Origin: Batillaria attramentaria
Taxonomy: Eukaryota > Mollusca > Gastropoda > Batillariidae
Assembly (NCBI GenBank): GCA_018292915.2
Contig: JACVVK020000461.1
Span: 1-64,000, forward strand
Direction of reading: 5' to 3'
DNA: 64,000 nucleotides
Part shown: one piece after another, positions 36,007-48,294 of the stretch
Numbering within the stretch: position 1 is the stretch's first letter
How the letters are laid out: every line of letters begins with the position of its first letter
Made by a program: the position numbers and the translations under genes
The notes under the pieces: generated by a model
What the model was told of the DNA's origin: nothing
Seen by the model: only the letters and a program-made list of their open reading frames with translations
The model's database searches: none

Positions 36007-37730
36007 TGTCACCGGAGTTAATCGTTTACGCTAAAGAAAAACATCACACAGATCGAGGACACATACAGTTGGAAACATCGGGAGACAAGCTTAGATGAGT
36101 CTGTCGTTTGGGCTCGTATGCCCCATGTTGTCTCAGCGATCTAAGCGCATTCATTCGCATGTAGTTCTCAACTTCCTGTTGAACAAAACAAGACCGAGGT
36201 GATTATGTCCACTTCTAAAGGTTAGCATCAGACCGGGTAATAAGAAACAAAAATAGTTTTGTCAAGATAAACGCCCCAAACCTCTGAATCCGAGGGCTTC
36301 AGTCCTGAACTATTTTGATTTTTAGCGGATTGATTTCCGTTTCAAGCACAAAATCACTTCCGGTAGTTCTCAAATAGAACGCCATCTCCAAACTGCCGGA
36401 AAGGAATCGAAAGTACACTATGCGCAATAAAGGTGAAACCAGATTTTGAATCTATGGGAACCGTCGTACCTTAATTTAAATAACGGTAATGATAATCCCC
36501 CACCCCACCCCTCGCCTCCGACTATTTGAAATCAAAACCAGTTTTGGAGTTAACACCTTCATTAACCTTGCTCATTATCAATATCAGTCACTGCCCATCA
36601 CTTTGGTGGATACGATGATTGTTAATGATATGAGATTACTCAGTAATAATTATGTGCATGACTAAAACACCGTCTCGGTTGATCATCTGGATGACAAAAG
36701 ACATGAAAAACAACAGACAGCTAGCTTCCTTCTTATTTGAAGCTGTTGCGACGGGGCACTATTACTAGTACTGAGTCATAACCCGCGGCTCTCCGGCCAT
36801 CTAAAACTGAAGGCTTCTTCTCATTAGTCACGGTCACAGTGATACTGATAACAATGCCGGCAGTTTTCCTTACAGCCTCTTCCAAACCAGAGACATACCG
36901 GCATAACATGTTATGTATGTCAGTCTCTGTTCAATGAACTCAAGTCAGTTCAGTGCCTGAGTGTCACTCAGTTTGACTCTCTCGATCTGTCAAATTCAGA
37001 GTCATTAATTTTTGTAGAATCAGTGACGTACAGCCTCAAAATCTGTGTCATACTTTGAAATCACTGCCTAAATGACGCGCATAGTATCAGTGGTAATAAG
37101 GAACACTGATGAAGTCTGGCCGCTTGTCGTTGGCCGGGATGCCGGGACTGATGCAATGCGGGTGTGTGTCCATTCAGGTCAGAACTCAGTCTGATCAGGG
37201 GCTTACATGTAAGTCCCTGGTCTGATTAATTCAACTCAAAACTGAGGTACCCTCCGAGCCCCACAATCTGAGAACACGTGAATCCTCGACGGGCTGAGTG
37301 CTGAACTGCATTATGACGGGGAAAACAACAATCACTTATCCATATCCACTATCCAGTTCCTTAGCTCAGACCGACAATGTGAAGTGAACGGTTTGAGAAA
37401 GTAAACCATATAAGAATACACATGGGTTGTGTTTGGTAAGTAACCCCGAAGGGCAAATCATGTACGTCGTTTGAACTGGCCCTCTCTGTAAGAACCAGGT
37501 TACTGACTTATTTGTCACAACGATAACTAAGCCCACTGAATGCATTTGAAACGAAACCGACCATTCGATCGACGGTCTAACGTTTGGTTACAAAACAACG
37601 CTGAAGCCAGCCATAGATACAGTGCTATGTGTATGGTCTCTGGGTTATGGATCAGCTCTGAGCTGCACTAATTATGCTCTTTCTGTAATCTCACTGTTAA
37701 CCCTTTCTGTTCAGACGACAGATCATCACG
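36007..37730. promoter_or_regulatory. Region between divergent NAA30 and COA6
   Basis: About 1.7 kb with no open frame of note. Near NAA30 there are ETS/GABP-like sites in opposite orientation (ACTTCCGG at 36356 and GCCGGAA near 36396), typical of housekeeping promoters. Near COA6 lies a copy of the dispersed CTCAGTTTTGAG element (about 37205-37320). A CTTTCTGTTCAG sequence just before the COA6 start resembles an acceptor, so COA6 may have an upstream non-coding exon. Confidence 0.5.
37205..37320 (-). repeat. CTCAGTTTTGAG dispersed element, copy 1
   Basis: On the minus strand it reads ATTCACGTGTTCTCAG then GGTACCTCAGTTTTGAGTTG and AATTAATCAG. On the plus strand the right part carries GGGCTGAGTGCTGAACTG. 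Both halves recur at about 47403-47480, and related copies lie at about 48376-48485 and 59050-59125. Confidence 0.6.
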
Positions 37731-38472
37731 ATGTCCTTCCCCAAGTCGGAGGAGCGTAAAAAGTGCTGGTCGGCGCGTGACAGTTACTGGCAGTGCTTGG
37801 CTGACAACGGCGAGGATCAGAGCAAGTGCAGCAAACTGCGTGCCGACTTTGAAAACAGCTGTGTAAAGCAATGGGTAAGAAGCTTATTTTAATTACTGTG
37901 CATTTCATTAACACTTGCAAACGTTTTTGATTGTTTGGTAAAGCATGTATATATCGCAACTACCGCACTGTCAACGGTCCTACTAATTACCGAAAACAAC
38001 GAAACGACCGAAAACAACTCTTAATATGGATAGAACACGGTTCAAACATAGAAATAACAAAATAACAACACACAAACATGATTAAAGGTGAAAAAAGTGA
38101 CCTTAAAAAAGCTAAAAGGAAAAAAAAAAGGTGATATTGCAGAAAATAACCAGTCCGGACCAGAGTTGCTTCCCTTGGGAGACACGTTCATTTCGTCCTG
38201 TTCTCTTGGAGTGAATAAGTACTTTTTTCCTTTAAACTAGTTTAACGCCTCTGTTTCACCTTTAATCATGTTTGTGTGTTGTTATTTCTATGTTTTAACT
38301 GCGTTCTACGTGTATTAAGAGTTGTTTTCGGTTGTTTTCGGTAATTAGTAGGACCCCACTGTCAACACCTAATGGATAAAGTAGTGTATTGAGTGTGTGA
38401 CATTGTGTTGAATGGAATTTACCAGTGCCATGATTCTCTGAACAGACTTTTTTTTTTCTTCTTCTTTTTTTT

Positions 38473-38507
<35 letters not shown>

Positions 38508-39364
38508 ACGTGTGTGTGGAGTATATGAGAGTGCCTGGTGTGTGTGAGAGTGTCTGGTGTGTGTGAGAGTGTGTATGAGTGTATATGAGAGAGAGAGAGA
38601 GAGAGAGCAATTTAACAATACAGACTTCTTAGGTGTAGCTCTGATTCAAGCATGCAGACAATATCTACCGGTGTGCCGTACTTGAACTTACTTATGCACA
38701 TTTTAGCAACTAAAAGTACATGATTAATATACAAGGTTTCTGTCGCTTCTAAAGTGTTATTTTTGTACCCAAGTAAAGCTTGATCAACAGAGATTCAGAT
38801 TGTTTGTTGACATTTCTCAGAGCATATACATTCAACACGGTTCCAGATACGTGATATCTTTGTACAATGGTAAAAGAAATGTTCAGCATATGAACAGACT
38901 TAGTAGGTGTGGGTACAGTCACCCTTGGTAAATGCAGACCCGCCTACCCCTTAAAATGTATTTCATTAGTCAGCCTGACAGAAAAACCACAGTTGTCAGT
39001 AGTTTCGCAGGCTTTATCAGTATGGCTTCACCATTGCATTTTGCTCTTGCGAAGCTCTTTGTTGCTTTAAGGTTAAATGGCTTAGATTGAAGACAACGTC
39101 CCTTCATTTTCCGGTTTCAGCATCACTGTCACAAAGGAAATATCAGATTACCACTTTCATTGTCTTTGTTAAAGACAGCTGGTACTTCTTTCGTGATGTA
39201 GTCTGCCTGGACTCTTTCGTATGCCTTGAACATTTAAGGTAACCGCTGTGTTTGCTTTTCAGGTCAAATATTTTGATCGGAGACGAGAGTACCTCAAGTA
39301 CAAGGAAAAAATAGAGAAAGACGGCTTTGACCCAATTGACAAGGGTGAAAAGGCAAAGATGTGA
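37731..39364 (+). CDS. COA6: COA6, cytochrome c oxidase assembly factor 6
   Basis: Two coding exons, 37731-37874 and 39263-39364, joined in phase 0, encode 81 residues. It is a mitochondrial intermembrane-space twin-Cys protein that helps deliver copper to cytochrome c oxidase subunit 2 (with SCO1/SCO2). The N-terminus has the CX9C motif (CWSARDSYWQC) and the CX10C motif (CSKLRADFENSC), followed by KQWVKYFDRRREYLKYKEK. The length and Cys spacing match the family. There is no cleavable presequence, as expected of a Mia40-type substrate. The single intron carries a fold-back MITE and a (GT)n/(GA)n tract. Confidence 0.96.
37976..38356. mobile_element. Fold-back MITE with ~115-bp terminal inverted repeats
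   Basis: The left end GGTCCTACTAATTACCGAAA matches the reverse complement of the right end, and the match continues with small indels for about 115 bp (AACATAGAAATAACA, CACACAAACATGATTAAAGG). The flanks carry a 10-bp direct repeat, CACTGTCAAC, at 37966-37975 and 38357-38366, consistent with a target-site duplication. Long TIRs plus a 9-11 bp duplication are typical of Mutator-like elements. The ~150-bp centre has no open frame, so the copy is non-autonomous. It lies in the COA6 intron. Confidence 0.85.
38478..38610. repeat. (GT)n and (GA)n tract in COA6 intron
   Basis: A T-rich run, about 15 GT units, degenerate GTGTGTGAGAGTGT units and a GA run. Low complexity only. Confidence 0.9.
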
Positions 39365-40026
39365 CTGTGCTGTTGTCCAAATTCTTGTGTTGAAGACGAC
39401 ATTGGATGACATCCTGGAAAAGAAGTACCAACAGTTTTGCATAGCTGTGACACATTTTGAACAATTTTACCAAACAAGAGTACAAATCTCAAATATTTCT
39501 GAACTCTCAGCAAGGAAAATTTGTTGATTTTTTTGCATCAGTAAGCCTTTTGAAGTTTTGACTGCCACATAAGTGTGTTTACTTTCTGTTACATTGAAGT
39601 AGGATTTATACTCGAGAAAGTTTGGATGCGAGATGTATGATTGTGCCGATTCTTCAGGATGTATGCAAACAGGTGTGGTAGACAGACCGATGTTGGCGTT
39701 TTGTACATTCTTTTTACAGGATCTATTGCATGTAGATGAGCTGTATAAAATATTTGAGTGAAAGCTATGAAAATATGCTTGGCTGTCTTTTATGTTCCTC
39801 AGGCTGGGGAATTGCAGAGGGAAAAAGACTGAAACCTAGGCTGGGGTGCAGGGGCAGTGCCCTGCTGGGGGAACACAGGGGCAATGCCCCATTTCAGAGA
39901 TCAGATTTTAGCATTTATAAAGGCATTTCGTAGCCTACGGAATGCCTAAAATTTGATCTCTGAACTAGCCTCTCCTAGCACCCAAACGAAAAATACTGCC
40001 TTGGAAGTGACATGCAGGTCATCAAA

Positions 40027-40032
40027 AATAAA
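40027..40032 (+). terminator. Poly(A) signal of COA6
   Basis: AATAAA about 660 bp after the COA6 stop codon, before the convergent BRMS1L 3' end. Confidence 0.5.
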
Positions 40033-40336
40033 GTTAGACTGTCTCATATGACATTAGATGTATCATGACACATGACAGTGTGTGCAACCTTTTTCCTCTT
40101 TCATTTTCTTTGAGTGAAACTTACAGCTTTTTTGGTTGAAATGATAGGAAATTTGGCTGAACAATGCCAAATGACTGAAAATTCGCCAGCCTGGTTCCTG
40201 TTATGTATTTCATTCACTGACTTTACAATACCTGTAGCTGACCATATCATGAAATCCAATGTGAGTGCACGGAAAAACTTGAAACATGCACGCACAATGA
40301 AACAAACACTTCTGCTTTGCTGAAACTGTGTACAAA

Positions 40337-40342
40337 TTTATT
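40337..40342 (-). terminator. Poly(A) signal of BRMS1L
   Basis: AATAAA on the minus strand about 1.65 kb past the BRMS1L stop codon. COA6 and BRMS1L therefore end tail to tail about 300 bp apart. Confidence 0.5.
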
Positions 40343-41190
40343 TTGCATGGCAGTTTAAACACTTCTCTTAGGTTTTTGCAGTGCAGAGTAGTCACATTCA
40401 ACATGAGACAGAACAACACGGGTAACATTTGTCAAAACACACTAGAAATCTTATGGTTGCCGTCATAATGCTGAGATGAAATGGGCTACTTTGAACACAG
40501 TGGCAGAGTGGTTGTGCACTTACACCCCTTGCATGGAATACCAAATAATTTGGAAATGATGGCACTTTGTTCCTTTCAAAATCTCCACACATAAAAACTA
40601 AAGGAATGGGAAACTGTGACAAAACAAGATGTACAGTCTACACCTGAGGGTGGAAAAAAAAGGTGTACTTTTTGCATCAAATATGGGGCTGAAATGATTT
40701 ACTGATCAGAGAATCATTAAAAAAAAACAAAACCCAAAAAAACAACCGCCCTTCATGTCTTTAATATTTCGGCAAATGTGTTCCTCCATCAGAACGTCAA
40801 AATTACTCGCTGATCAGACCCAAGTAACTTAAAAATTCCTGTGTTCAAACAGCGGACTGTTTGTTACCACCTTGCTTAAAACAGATGGGCCAAAATGCTT
40901 ATTTGCGATAATAAGGGTTTCAGGACAAAAGAAAGAGCCAGATACGTCAAAAACATTCTTGAGATAGTCATATGACGCAAATACCACATGGGTTTTGAGC
41001 TTTTGTAATCTTTTTCAGTCCTGTAACGTATTAGAACAGAGATTCAAATGTAGGACCAAAATGTCTCTACCTCAATCTGAACACTGCATGTATTTACACA
41101 CACAAAAACAAATGATACATGTACACTATTTACAATGCCCATGGCAGTTTCACTTCACATACTGTACATGTTTGGGAATCCCACTCACTC

Positions 41191-41198
<8 letters not shown>

Positions 41199-41248
<50 letters not shown>

Positions 41249-41257
41249 ACACACACA
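41199..41257. repeat. (CA)n microsatellite
   Basis: About 28 CA units with one interruption, in the presumed BRMS1L 3' UTR. Confidence 0.95.
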
Positions 41258-41997
41258 AACTCTTTCTCTCTCCCCTTTCTCCCATAAACACACTGAACCC
41301 TTCCAAACTGAAAACAAGTGCAAAACGCTTAATCACTAAAATCAGACCACAAAATCATTCAGGTCAATTCAACAAGTCATGTCCTGCTATTTGTACAGTG
41401 TGAGTCTAAATTTTGTTCCTAACCGTGGCCAAGCAACACAAGTACATGTACTTTGCATGCATTTATAAAGTATAATTTGGAAAAGAAAAAAAAAATGCAC
41501 AAGGCCAGCTGATAAAAGCTGATAGCAGTTATTTCCTAGAATGTGTCTTTTACACTGAAGATGGCACTTCACAAATTTATTGAAATCTCTTTTTTTAAAC
41601 GCTGACTCTGCCATGCATAGGTAATATCACCTAAAAATGACCCCTGCCGAGAATAGAAAACACATAAAAAACAAAAATAAAAAAGGGCAATTTGTGGCAC
41701 AAGCATACAACAAAAGTTAACGTGTTCTTTCCAAGTTACACCTACATTAAATAAACACTGAATTAGTGTTAAACTGACTTCAGTTTACATAATTCAAATA
41801 AAAATAAAGTCTTAAAACACTGTTAAAATGTCTACCCTGATGAATTCAGCTACATCAATGGTACTGTCTTTCTGTGATGCACAGACTGTTCTAATTAAAC
41901 AAAACGTTTCCTTGGAATGCCAAGTTCTGATGGGAAAGTGATGACCCGGCCACCCGGATGCCAATGCATAAGTATTGCAGCATTCGCACTCAGCATT

Positions 41998-43582
41998 TTA
42001 TCCTTGAAACAGTCTGCAGGCCAGAAGTGCTGTCAGTGTGGCAACTGAATTTTTGATTGTCCAAACTGATTTTTGGTCTCTGCAGGCCAGCGCAACCATT
42101 CCTCGACTGATGGGTTTGATGTTAATGCCTAGATTGTAGACTTGCTGCCTCCACAGGAACCCAGAGCAGAGGATGAGGCCTAGCGTCATACTGCACAGAA
42201 AATAAAAGGCCAATAGGCGATACACAACACAAATGTGATGCAGTTAACTCCCCTGGTGCTTTCGCAGAAAAGAGATTGCTTTTGGCACATCAGTTACCAT
42301 GCCATGACAGCATCATACTAATACTGTGTTACAACAAATGTTGCATGGTTTTGGTTTTGTATATAAGAAGGATCTGGCACTATAGAGATCAACATCATTA
42401 CTCTAACTTCACGAGTACATGTATGTACTGTAAGAACCTACCTGACCCTTGCTAACCCAGGTGAGCCAAGAATGGTCTGAACAATTTTTGTTTAGTTTAA
42501 TCGTGTCTGATATACAACCTTTTGATGTTTTTCTTGAAAAGGTCTCAATGTCCTTGCCAACAGCAAAACGCTGCAGACACTTACCAAACTGTTAAATACT
42601 TAGTACCAGTACAAAGGACATCATTTACTTACATTCAACTTTCCGTCGCTGGAACTGTTGTTTAAGGGCCTGCACATATGTGAAAATCAAATTGAAATAG
42701 ACAGTTCTTTAACTTATTGAAGCGTAATATTTCATGAATACTACAATTCCACGACCACTCAATGGAACCACAAGGTATAAAATCTTCAATCAAAAATGAC
42801 ACAACTATCAGATGATGAAATAAAGTCCCTGTAGAGAATTTCTAGCTACTTCTCCCGAGGAAGGAGTTGCCCACCAATCATGAAATTTGCTGCTGGGGAG
42901 AGTCCACCCCCGACAAGCAAGATAAGTTGTATACATATTACACTTTACAGCATCATAAGTACATGTAATTGCTACAAGTACAACAAAGGTGTTCCATACC
43001 TTCTTGATGGCTGTCCAATCCTCAATCACTTCGGCTTCTGCAAGCATGTAAACAATGTATGGACGTGCATAGTTAAGGAACATGATCACAGCAGTCAAGA
43101 TGTTCACTAAGGAGGCACAAACAGGAGGGCTGCTTACTTAAGCATGCTCCAACATCTGGCAATATCACATGTGAACTGTTCAGCAAACTTCAACCAAACT
43201 CCTCCAAAACCAAATTAGTGGTTTGGGAGAGATGCCAAAAATTAAACTTGAGAGGAAGACAAGAAAGTGAATGCACCATGCCATTTTTCAGGGGGCGAAA
43301 CCTAAATGTGTTGCTTTTTTTCCCCTCAATGCTGGTCTCAAAATTAGCTGAACTAGAACTTGTTCTCGAGATACTGCAGGGAACTTTGCTCAGGCAATAC
43401 TGAATTCAGCACCAATGGTACGCCATACTCCATGACACCCGTGCATTTTCATGAATGGTAGAAAAATCTATAAAATTTTTGCATATCATGTCAACAAGAA
43501 AGGCTCAAACAGCAATGTGGATTATATAAGCGCATTCATGTCTCATGTCAAGAAAATACTATCGGGCAACACACTGACAAAA

Positions 43583-43631
<49 letters not shown>

Positions 43632-46600
43632 ACACATATTTCCCGCAAGGATATCAGACACAGTGACCGGCTTTTTCCGTCGATCTGAGTTGAATGGATC
43701 GTGCTTCTTTCTCCTTTTCTGGCTCTGGGACTCGTATAGATCTGCAATACAGATTTTCTCTTTATCAGCTTACACACTTAAAATAGGGAACACTTTTTTT
43801 CTGGTAAAGAAATGAAGAAGCCATCTCTGTAATGCACAGTGCAGCTGTTTAACTGCATTATTAGCTGCAGATGCAGCTACACAGTAAGAAATCCAGCCAA
43901 AGACAATCAGTTTACCTGAAGATATGTCGATGTTATTTCTATCCTCTTCAAGCCTGCGGATCTTATCCTCTAGCTCCTGCTTCAGCTGATCAAACAGAAG
44001 GATTTTCTCACTCTGCACAACAAACAAGGCAACACTTCAAGTATAATGCAAATCATTTACAAACCTGTACACAAGACATTAACTACATGTACAGTTATGT
44101 GTAGTGGCTTTGACTGCATGCAGGTAGTAGGACTTACCTCCATGTTTTGATATGCTGCCAGCTCCTCACTTTCAAATTTATTTTTGATAGCTTTTATCCT
44201 GTATTCACGAAGGATCTCTGGAAAGAATAAACAGAGACAGAAAATGTCACTGGTGTCCTCAAAGTCAAACACCGGTTAAGGCTAAGAGGTTTTATTTTTC
44301 TGGGATTACTGTGGAGCAACACAACATAAAGTTTGATATGCATGAACAAAATTCAGATCTGATCATCATTAAAGATGTGCTGGTAATCATAGGTGAGACA
44401 TGACAAACGCATGAAATGGTCATGCAACACAAAGCTTGGAAAAATTAGCAAAACAAATAATACATGTAATAATAATGGGTATTTAAGGGACGCCCTCCCT
44501 CCCGCAGGAGCTCAGGGCACCTTACAGTCAACACGCACACACTCACACAGAAGCACATGCAACATTCTTCCACACATACATTTAACTACAAACACATAAT
44601 GTGCAGCATCATACATGGCCTCCGCTTCCCCCAGCGCACACACACACACACACACAAGACCAGCAAGATGATGATGTGGCAACAGCTACTGGTTAGGGGC
44701 AGTGAACTTGTGAAGAGGTGGGTTTTCAGATTTTAAATCTAACAAGACAAGGTGGCATATCTAACCAGCCACTTCCAAGCGGTGTTTTTTGTTGGTTTCT
44801 AATGTCTTCAGTGGTTGCAGATACTCTGGGGCTGTCCCTGCTTTCACCTCCTCCAGCTTCAACTCTATCTGCTCTGCACGCTCACGGAACATCCTGAAAA
44901 AGATCAACTGTGAAGTTATGACTTTGCACAGAGGTTATGGCTTTGCACAGAACTAAGAATGTCCAGTGCTGGAGTCTTTCCTTCATCAAATACCTGTCTA
45001 GTAAGAACTCCATCACTCCAAGTGCCAGACACTGAGAGAGGTAGCCAAATCTTCACAAACCGACATTCACTACCCAAAATTTTCTGTGCCACTGCAGCAC
45101 ACCAAACTGTTTTTGAACACTTTGCAAGACAAGAGGCCAGTGCTCCTGACACAGTAAACAAGCTACTTTTATGTACTGATATGTATGTGATTGCATTCAC
45201 TACTAATGTGTGAAAAGTGTTCACTTGTGAAAGAATGTCTGACTGCACATACAAGTAGTGTCAAACGTGTTCAAAGCCATCCAACTGAAAAACAATTTAT
45301 ATATTTTTGGTATAGCCTGGTCAAAATAAAACACAGAAACCCTCTCATTACATTTTTTTTACATATATTTGTCAATCAGTCTCCTTTTCTGTTTTCAATT
45401 TCAGCAAAACAGAACGAGCAGTTGCACATGGAAATTCATGCAACTTCTGTAAGTGTAGTGCTTACAAGTACAATATAATACTAGCCTTGCACCAGCGGCA
45501 GGCTAATGAGCACTTACAAATCTTTGAGTTCTGAGAACTGTCTGTCGAGTTCACTCAGGTCCTCCATGAATTCCAGCCGACGACGCTCACACTCCTCCTC
45601 ATCCATCTCTGCATGAAGGAAAAAAAAAAAATCACAATCAGTATATAAGCAGTAAACCACGATGCCCACAGATGGATATTAGCTGAGGGATAAAGCCAGT
45701 CATCCTTTCAAGGGTTGGGACCCCCCCCCCCCACCCCACACACCAACCAAACACAAAACAACAAAAAACATGTTTTCCTCTTCCACTCTTTTTTTTCTGT
45801 CAATGGGACACACCTGCATATTACACTGTAATATCATCCAAAATTAAAACCATAGCATACACTGGACACACATGTACACACATGTGTACATCAAAATGTT
45901 GCACACACACAAACAGGGGGGGGGGGGGAGTATTCAATGGTCATACAATGCCCGGAAAGCGAAAGTACACTGTACTTTGATGTTAAGAGTCATAATAAGC
46001 GATGCAGTTTTGTGTGTGTTTGTTGGTTTTATTCCTAAGTATCATGGCAACTGCGGTAAATAAAATGTAAACATTTGAAGAAATATGCTTTTTAAAACAC
46101 TGTTTATTAGCACAGGTGCTGGTAATGTTTATCTGGTACTAGTAGATGGTTTTGTAATACGGGAGTAAGCAGAAATCTTGCTGTGAGGCCACCCTGATGA
46201 CACGGGCCTCATCAACTGCATGGTGTAGTTCCACAACCAGTGTCACACTGATTGCCTGGGCTGGAATACACGCACACGAACGCAGCATGTGTGTAACAAC
46301 GTACCAATCTGTTGACTGTGCGTGATGATTTCCTATAGTTTTCAAAACGCAAAACACAAGCACTGCAGTGAGAAATCGACAAGCCCCTCACTCCCTTGTA
46401 AACAACGTAGTGTCTCCGCTTAGCTTCGTAGATCCCTACCCCAGACTAGATTTACGTACCCAAAAGCTGCTGCATACTGTTCATAAGTGACTGACACACC
46501 CTACTAGCAACCCCCCCCCCCCCCCATCCCTTCCAACGGAGGTGACTCGGACTTGGCTGCTGCACACCGCCACCTCTGTCCGAGTCAGTGCCTGTGATCA

Positions 46601-47112
46601 CGGGATCAGGAGCTGAACTAAAAGCCAAGTGATAAAGAAAGGAGGTCGTTCTTTCTACCATCTCCACCCTTCGACTGGACACTGGTATGTCAGTTTCATT
46701 CACGCTTGGAGAATACCAAAACTGCGCTTGAACCAGCCGACACTAATGTGCGTTTTTAGACACGTGAAGCTAGTCTAGGGTACAGATCTACAGCAACGTA
46801 ACCGGAGACGCTGCTAATAAACAATGAGGCGCGCTAAAAAGGGGTGCTTTAGCAGCAAACTGTGCTCGTTTCTGATTCAACTGCATTCTTGCGACACATC
46901 TACTGATGAATAGCGGGAGTACATGGAAGCAGAAGCTGGAAAATGTAGCACGCCTTACCCGTCGATTCATCCTCACCATCTTCCTCCTCTTCACCTTCCA
47001 TTCCTGAGCCAGACGCCGTTTCGTCGTCGGAACTCCGGCCACTGTCGCCATCATACTGATCCATTGATTCTTCATCTGGATCCGTTTTACCGTTCTCCGT
47101 CACAGCCGGCAT
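41998..47112 (-). CDS. BRMS1L: BRMS1/BRMS1L, SIN3-HDAC complex subunit
   Basis: Nine coding exons on the minus strand: 47112-46959, 45608-45518, 44893-44766, 44217-44138, 44012-43916, 43741-43655, 43064-43000, 42669-42633 and about 42179-41998, near 306 residues. The protein belongs to the Sds3/BRMS1 family, scaffold subunits of SIN3-HDAC corepressors. Visible parts are an acidic N-terminus ([15 protein letters not shown]), the helical Sds3 core ([60 protein letters not shown]), a basic putative NLS ([19 protein letters not shown]), VTVSGPYIVYML and EDWTAIKK, then a C-terminal domain with [13 protein letters not shown] and SVWTIKN. Intron 6 is U12-type AT-AC. The last exon's acceptor is uncertain: the strong site at 42190 is out of phase, and a weaker AG before 42179 keeps the conserved frame. 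BRMS1 versus BRMS1L cannot be settled; invertebrates usually have one gene. Confidence 0.93.
43065..43654 (-). other. U12-type AT-AC intron in BRMS1L
   Basis: On the minus strand the intron begins ATATCCTT at 43654 (the U12 AT-AC 5' consensus). It has the exact U12 branch consensus TTCCTTAAC at 43080-43072 and ends in AC at 43065. Splicing here joins G to GT in phase and restores VTVSGPYIVYML. No GT-AG pair nearby does so. A (TA)n microsatellite lies inside the intron. Confidence 0.93.
43588..43624. repeat. (TA)n microsatellite
   Basis: About 18 TA units, 30-66 bp downstream of the AT-AC donor of BRMS1L in transcript direction. Confidence 0.95.
44466..44745. repeat. Dispersed SINE-like element in BRMS1L intron
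   Basis: The segment starts with AATAATGGGTATTTAAGGGA and CGCCCTCCCTCCCGCAGGAG, continues through a CA-rich middle, and ends with GTGAAGAGGTGGGTTTTCAG. This order of blocks looks like a short retroposon rather than unique intron. No second full copy is present in the window, so the call is tentative. Confidence 0.4.
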
Positions 47113-47402
47113 CTTGGGGTAAAAATTCGTGCACCTGAACGCACAAAATCGATCAGCAAATACGCTACAAAGGCGGACTGACAACAGCCCGAAATCAACT
47201 TGTGCGCGGGGACGCCGGAACCTGTGGAAAATGGGAACTGCGCCTGCGCGAAAGAAAACACGGGGAATCCCGCCTCACTGTCGATTCTGACGTCATATGC
47301 CAGGTGTTTTCCTTCCCCCGATGGCCCAGTGGTTCTCTCGCAGTAGGAAGCAGGAAGGACCGTGGCCGTAGTCAGTTCAGCTCTCAGCCCGGCGACTGAA
47401 GA

Positions 47403-47480
47403 ATCACGTGCTCTCACAGCACGCAGGGCATCTCAGTTTTGAGTGGGATTAATCGGGCTGAGTGCTGACCTGAGGACGGG
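47403..47480 (+). repeat. CTCAGTTTTGAG dispersed element, copy 2
   Basis: It carries AATCACGTGCTCTCACAGC, GCATCTCAGTTTTGAGTGGG and ATTAATCGGGCTGAGTGCTG. It contains an E-box (CACGTG) and a palindromic CTCA-TTTT-TGAG core shared with the copies at 37.2, 48.4 and 59.1 kb. Confidence 0.65.
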
Positions 47481-48135
47481 GGTCTACTCAGTACTAGGAG
47501 TTTTTTTTCCATCATCAAGCCACGCCGATTTGCTGTGTTTTCATAGCAGTCTGAGTAGATGGAAAGCCGGAGACCACCACACCATCGAGTGAAACGCTAA
47601 AATGATCCTTCCTCCATTGACTGACTGAGTCAGTGAAGCAACTAAAATCAGTTTGGGAAGTGACTGAGTAGTACAAGTATCATCAAGATTGCTCTGGCAA
47701 TACACCTATGATATTGAATGGATATTACAAATTATAGGTATTCAAGTTTATGGTACAACTTGAAGATTGCACAATTTACCAAAACAAAACCAACATTTCA
47801 GCTAAAAATGAAAATAAAAAGAGAGTAAAAAGAAAAAAGAAAGAAAGAAAGAAAATAAAAACTGAAACAAAAAAAATCAGTAACGCAAGCAAAGACTGAA
47901 AGAAAAAAAAAGGAAAAACCACATTACTGACCCCAGGTATGCGACGAGGAGGAAGGAAACAGCCAGGATTACACACCCTAAGACTTGATCAAAGTTTCCA
48001 CACGGAAGGAGGTGCGACCTGCGTGGTGGTAAGTGTTTTGCGGCTAGGCCGGCAAACAATATTTCAGTTGAAACTTTTTTCTTTTCAATGATAAAAAGAG
48101 GTAGGCGTCACGCCTTTCTTTCATCTTGAGTCCTT

Positions 48136-48138
<3 letters not shown>

Positions 48139-48198
<60 letters not shown>

Positions 48199-48203
48199 TT
48201 GAT

Positions 48204-48248
<45 letters not shown>

Positions 48249-48254
48249 GCACTG

Positions 48255-48294
<40 letters not shown>
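48139..48294. repeat. Four-part compound microsatellite
   Basis: (CA)n of about 29 units, then (GA)n, then (GACA)n, then (ACGC)n of about 9 units. Each array grades into the next. Confidence 0.95.
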
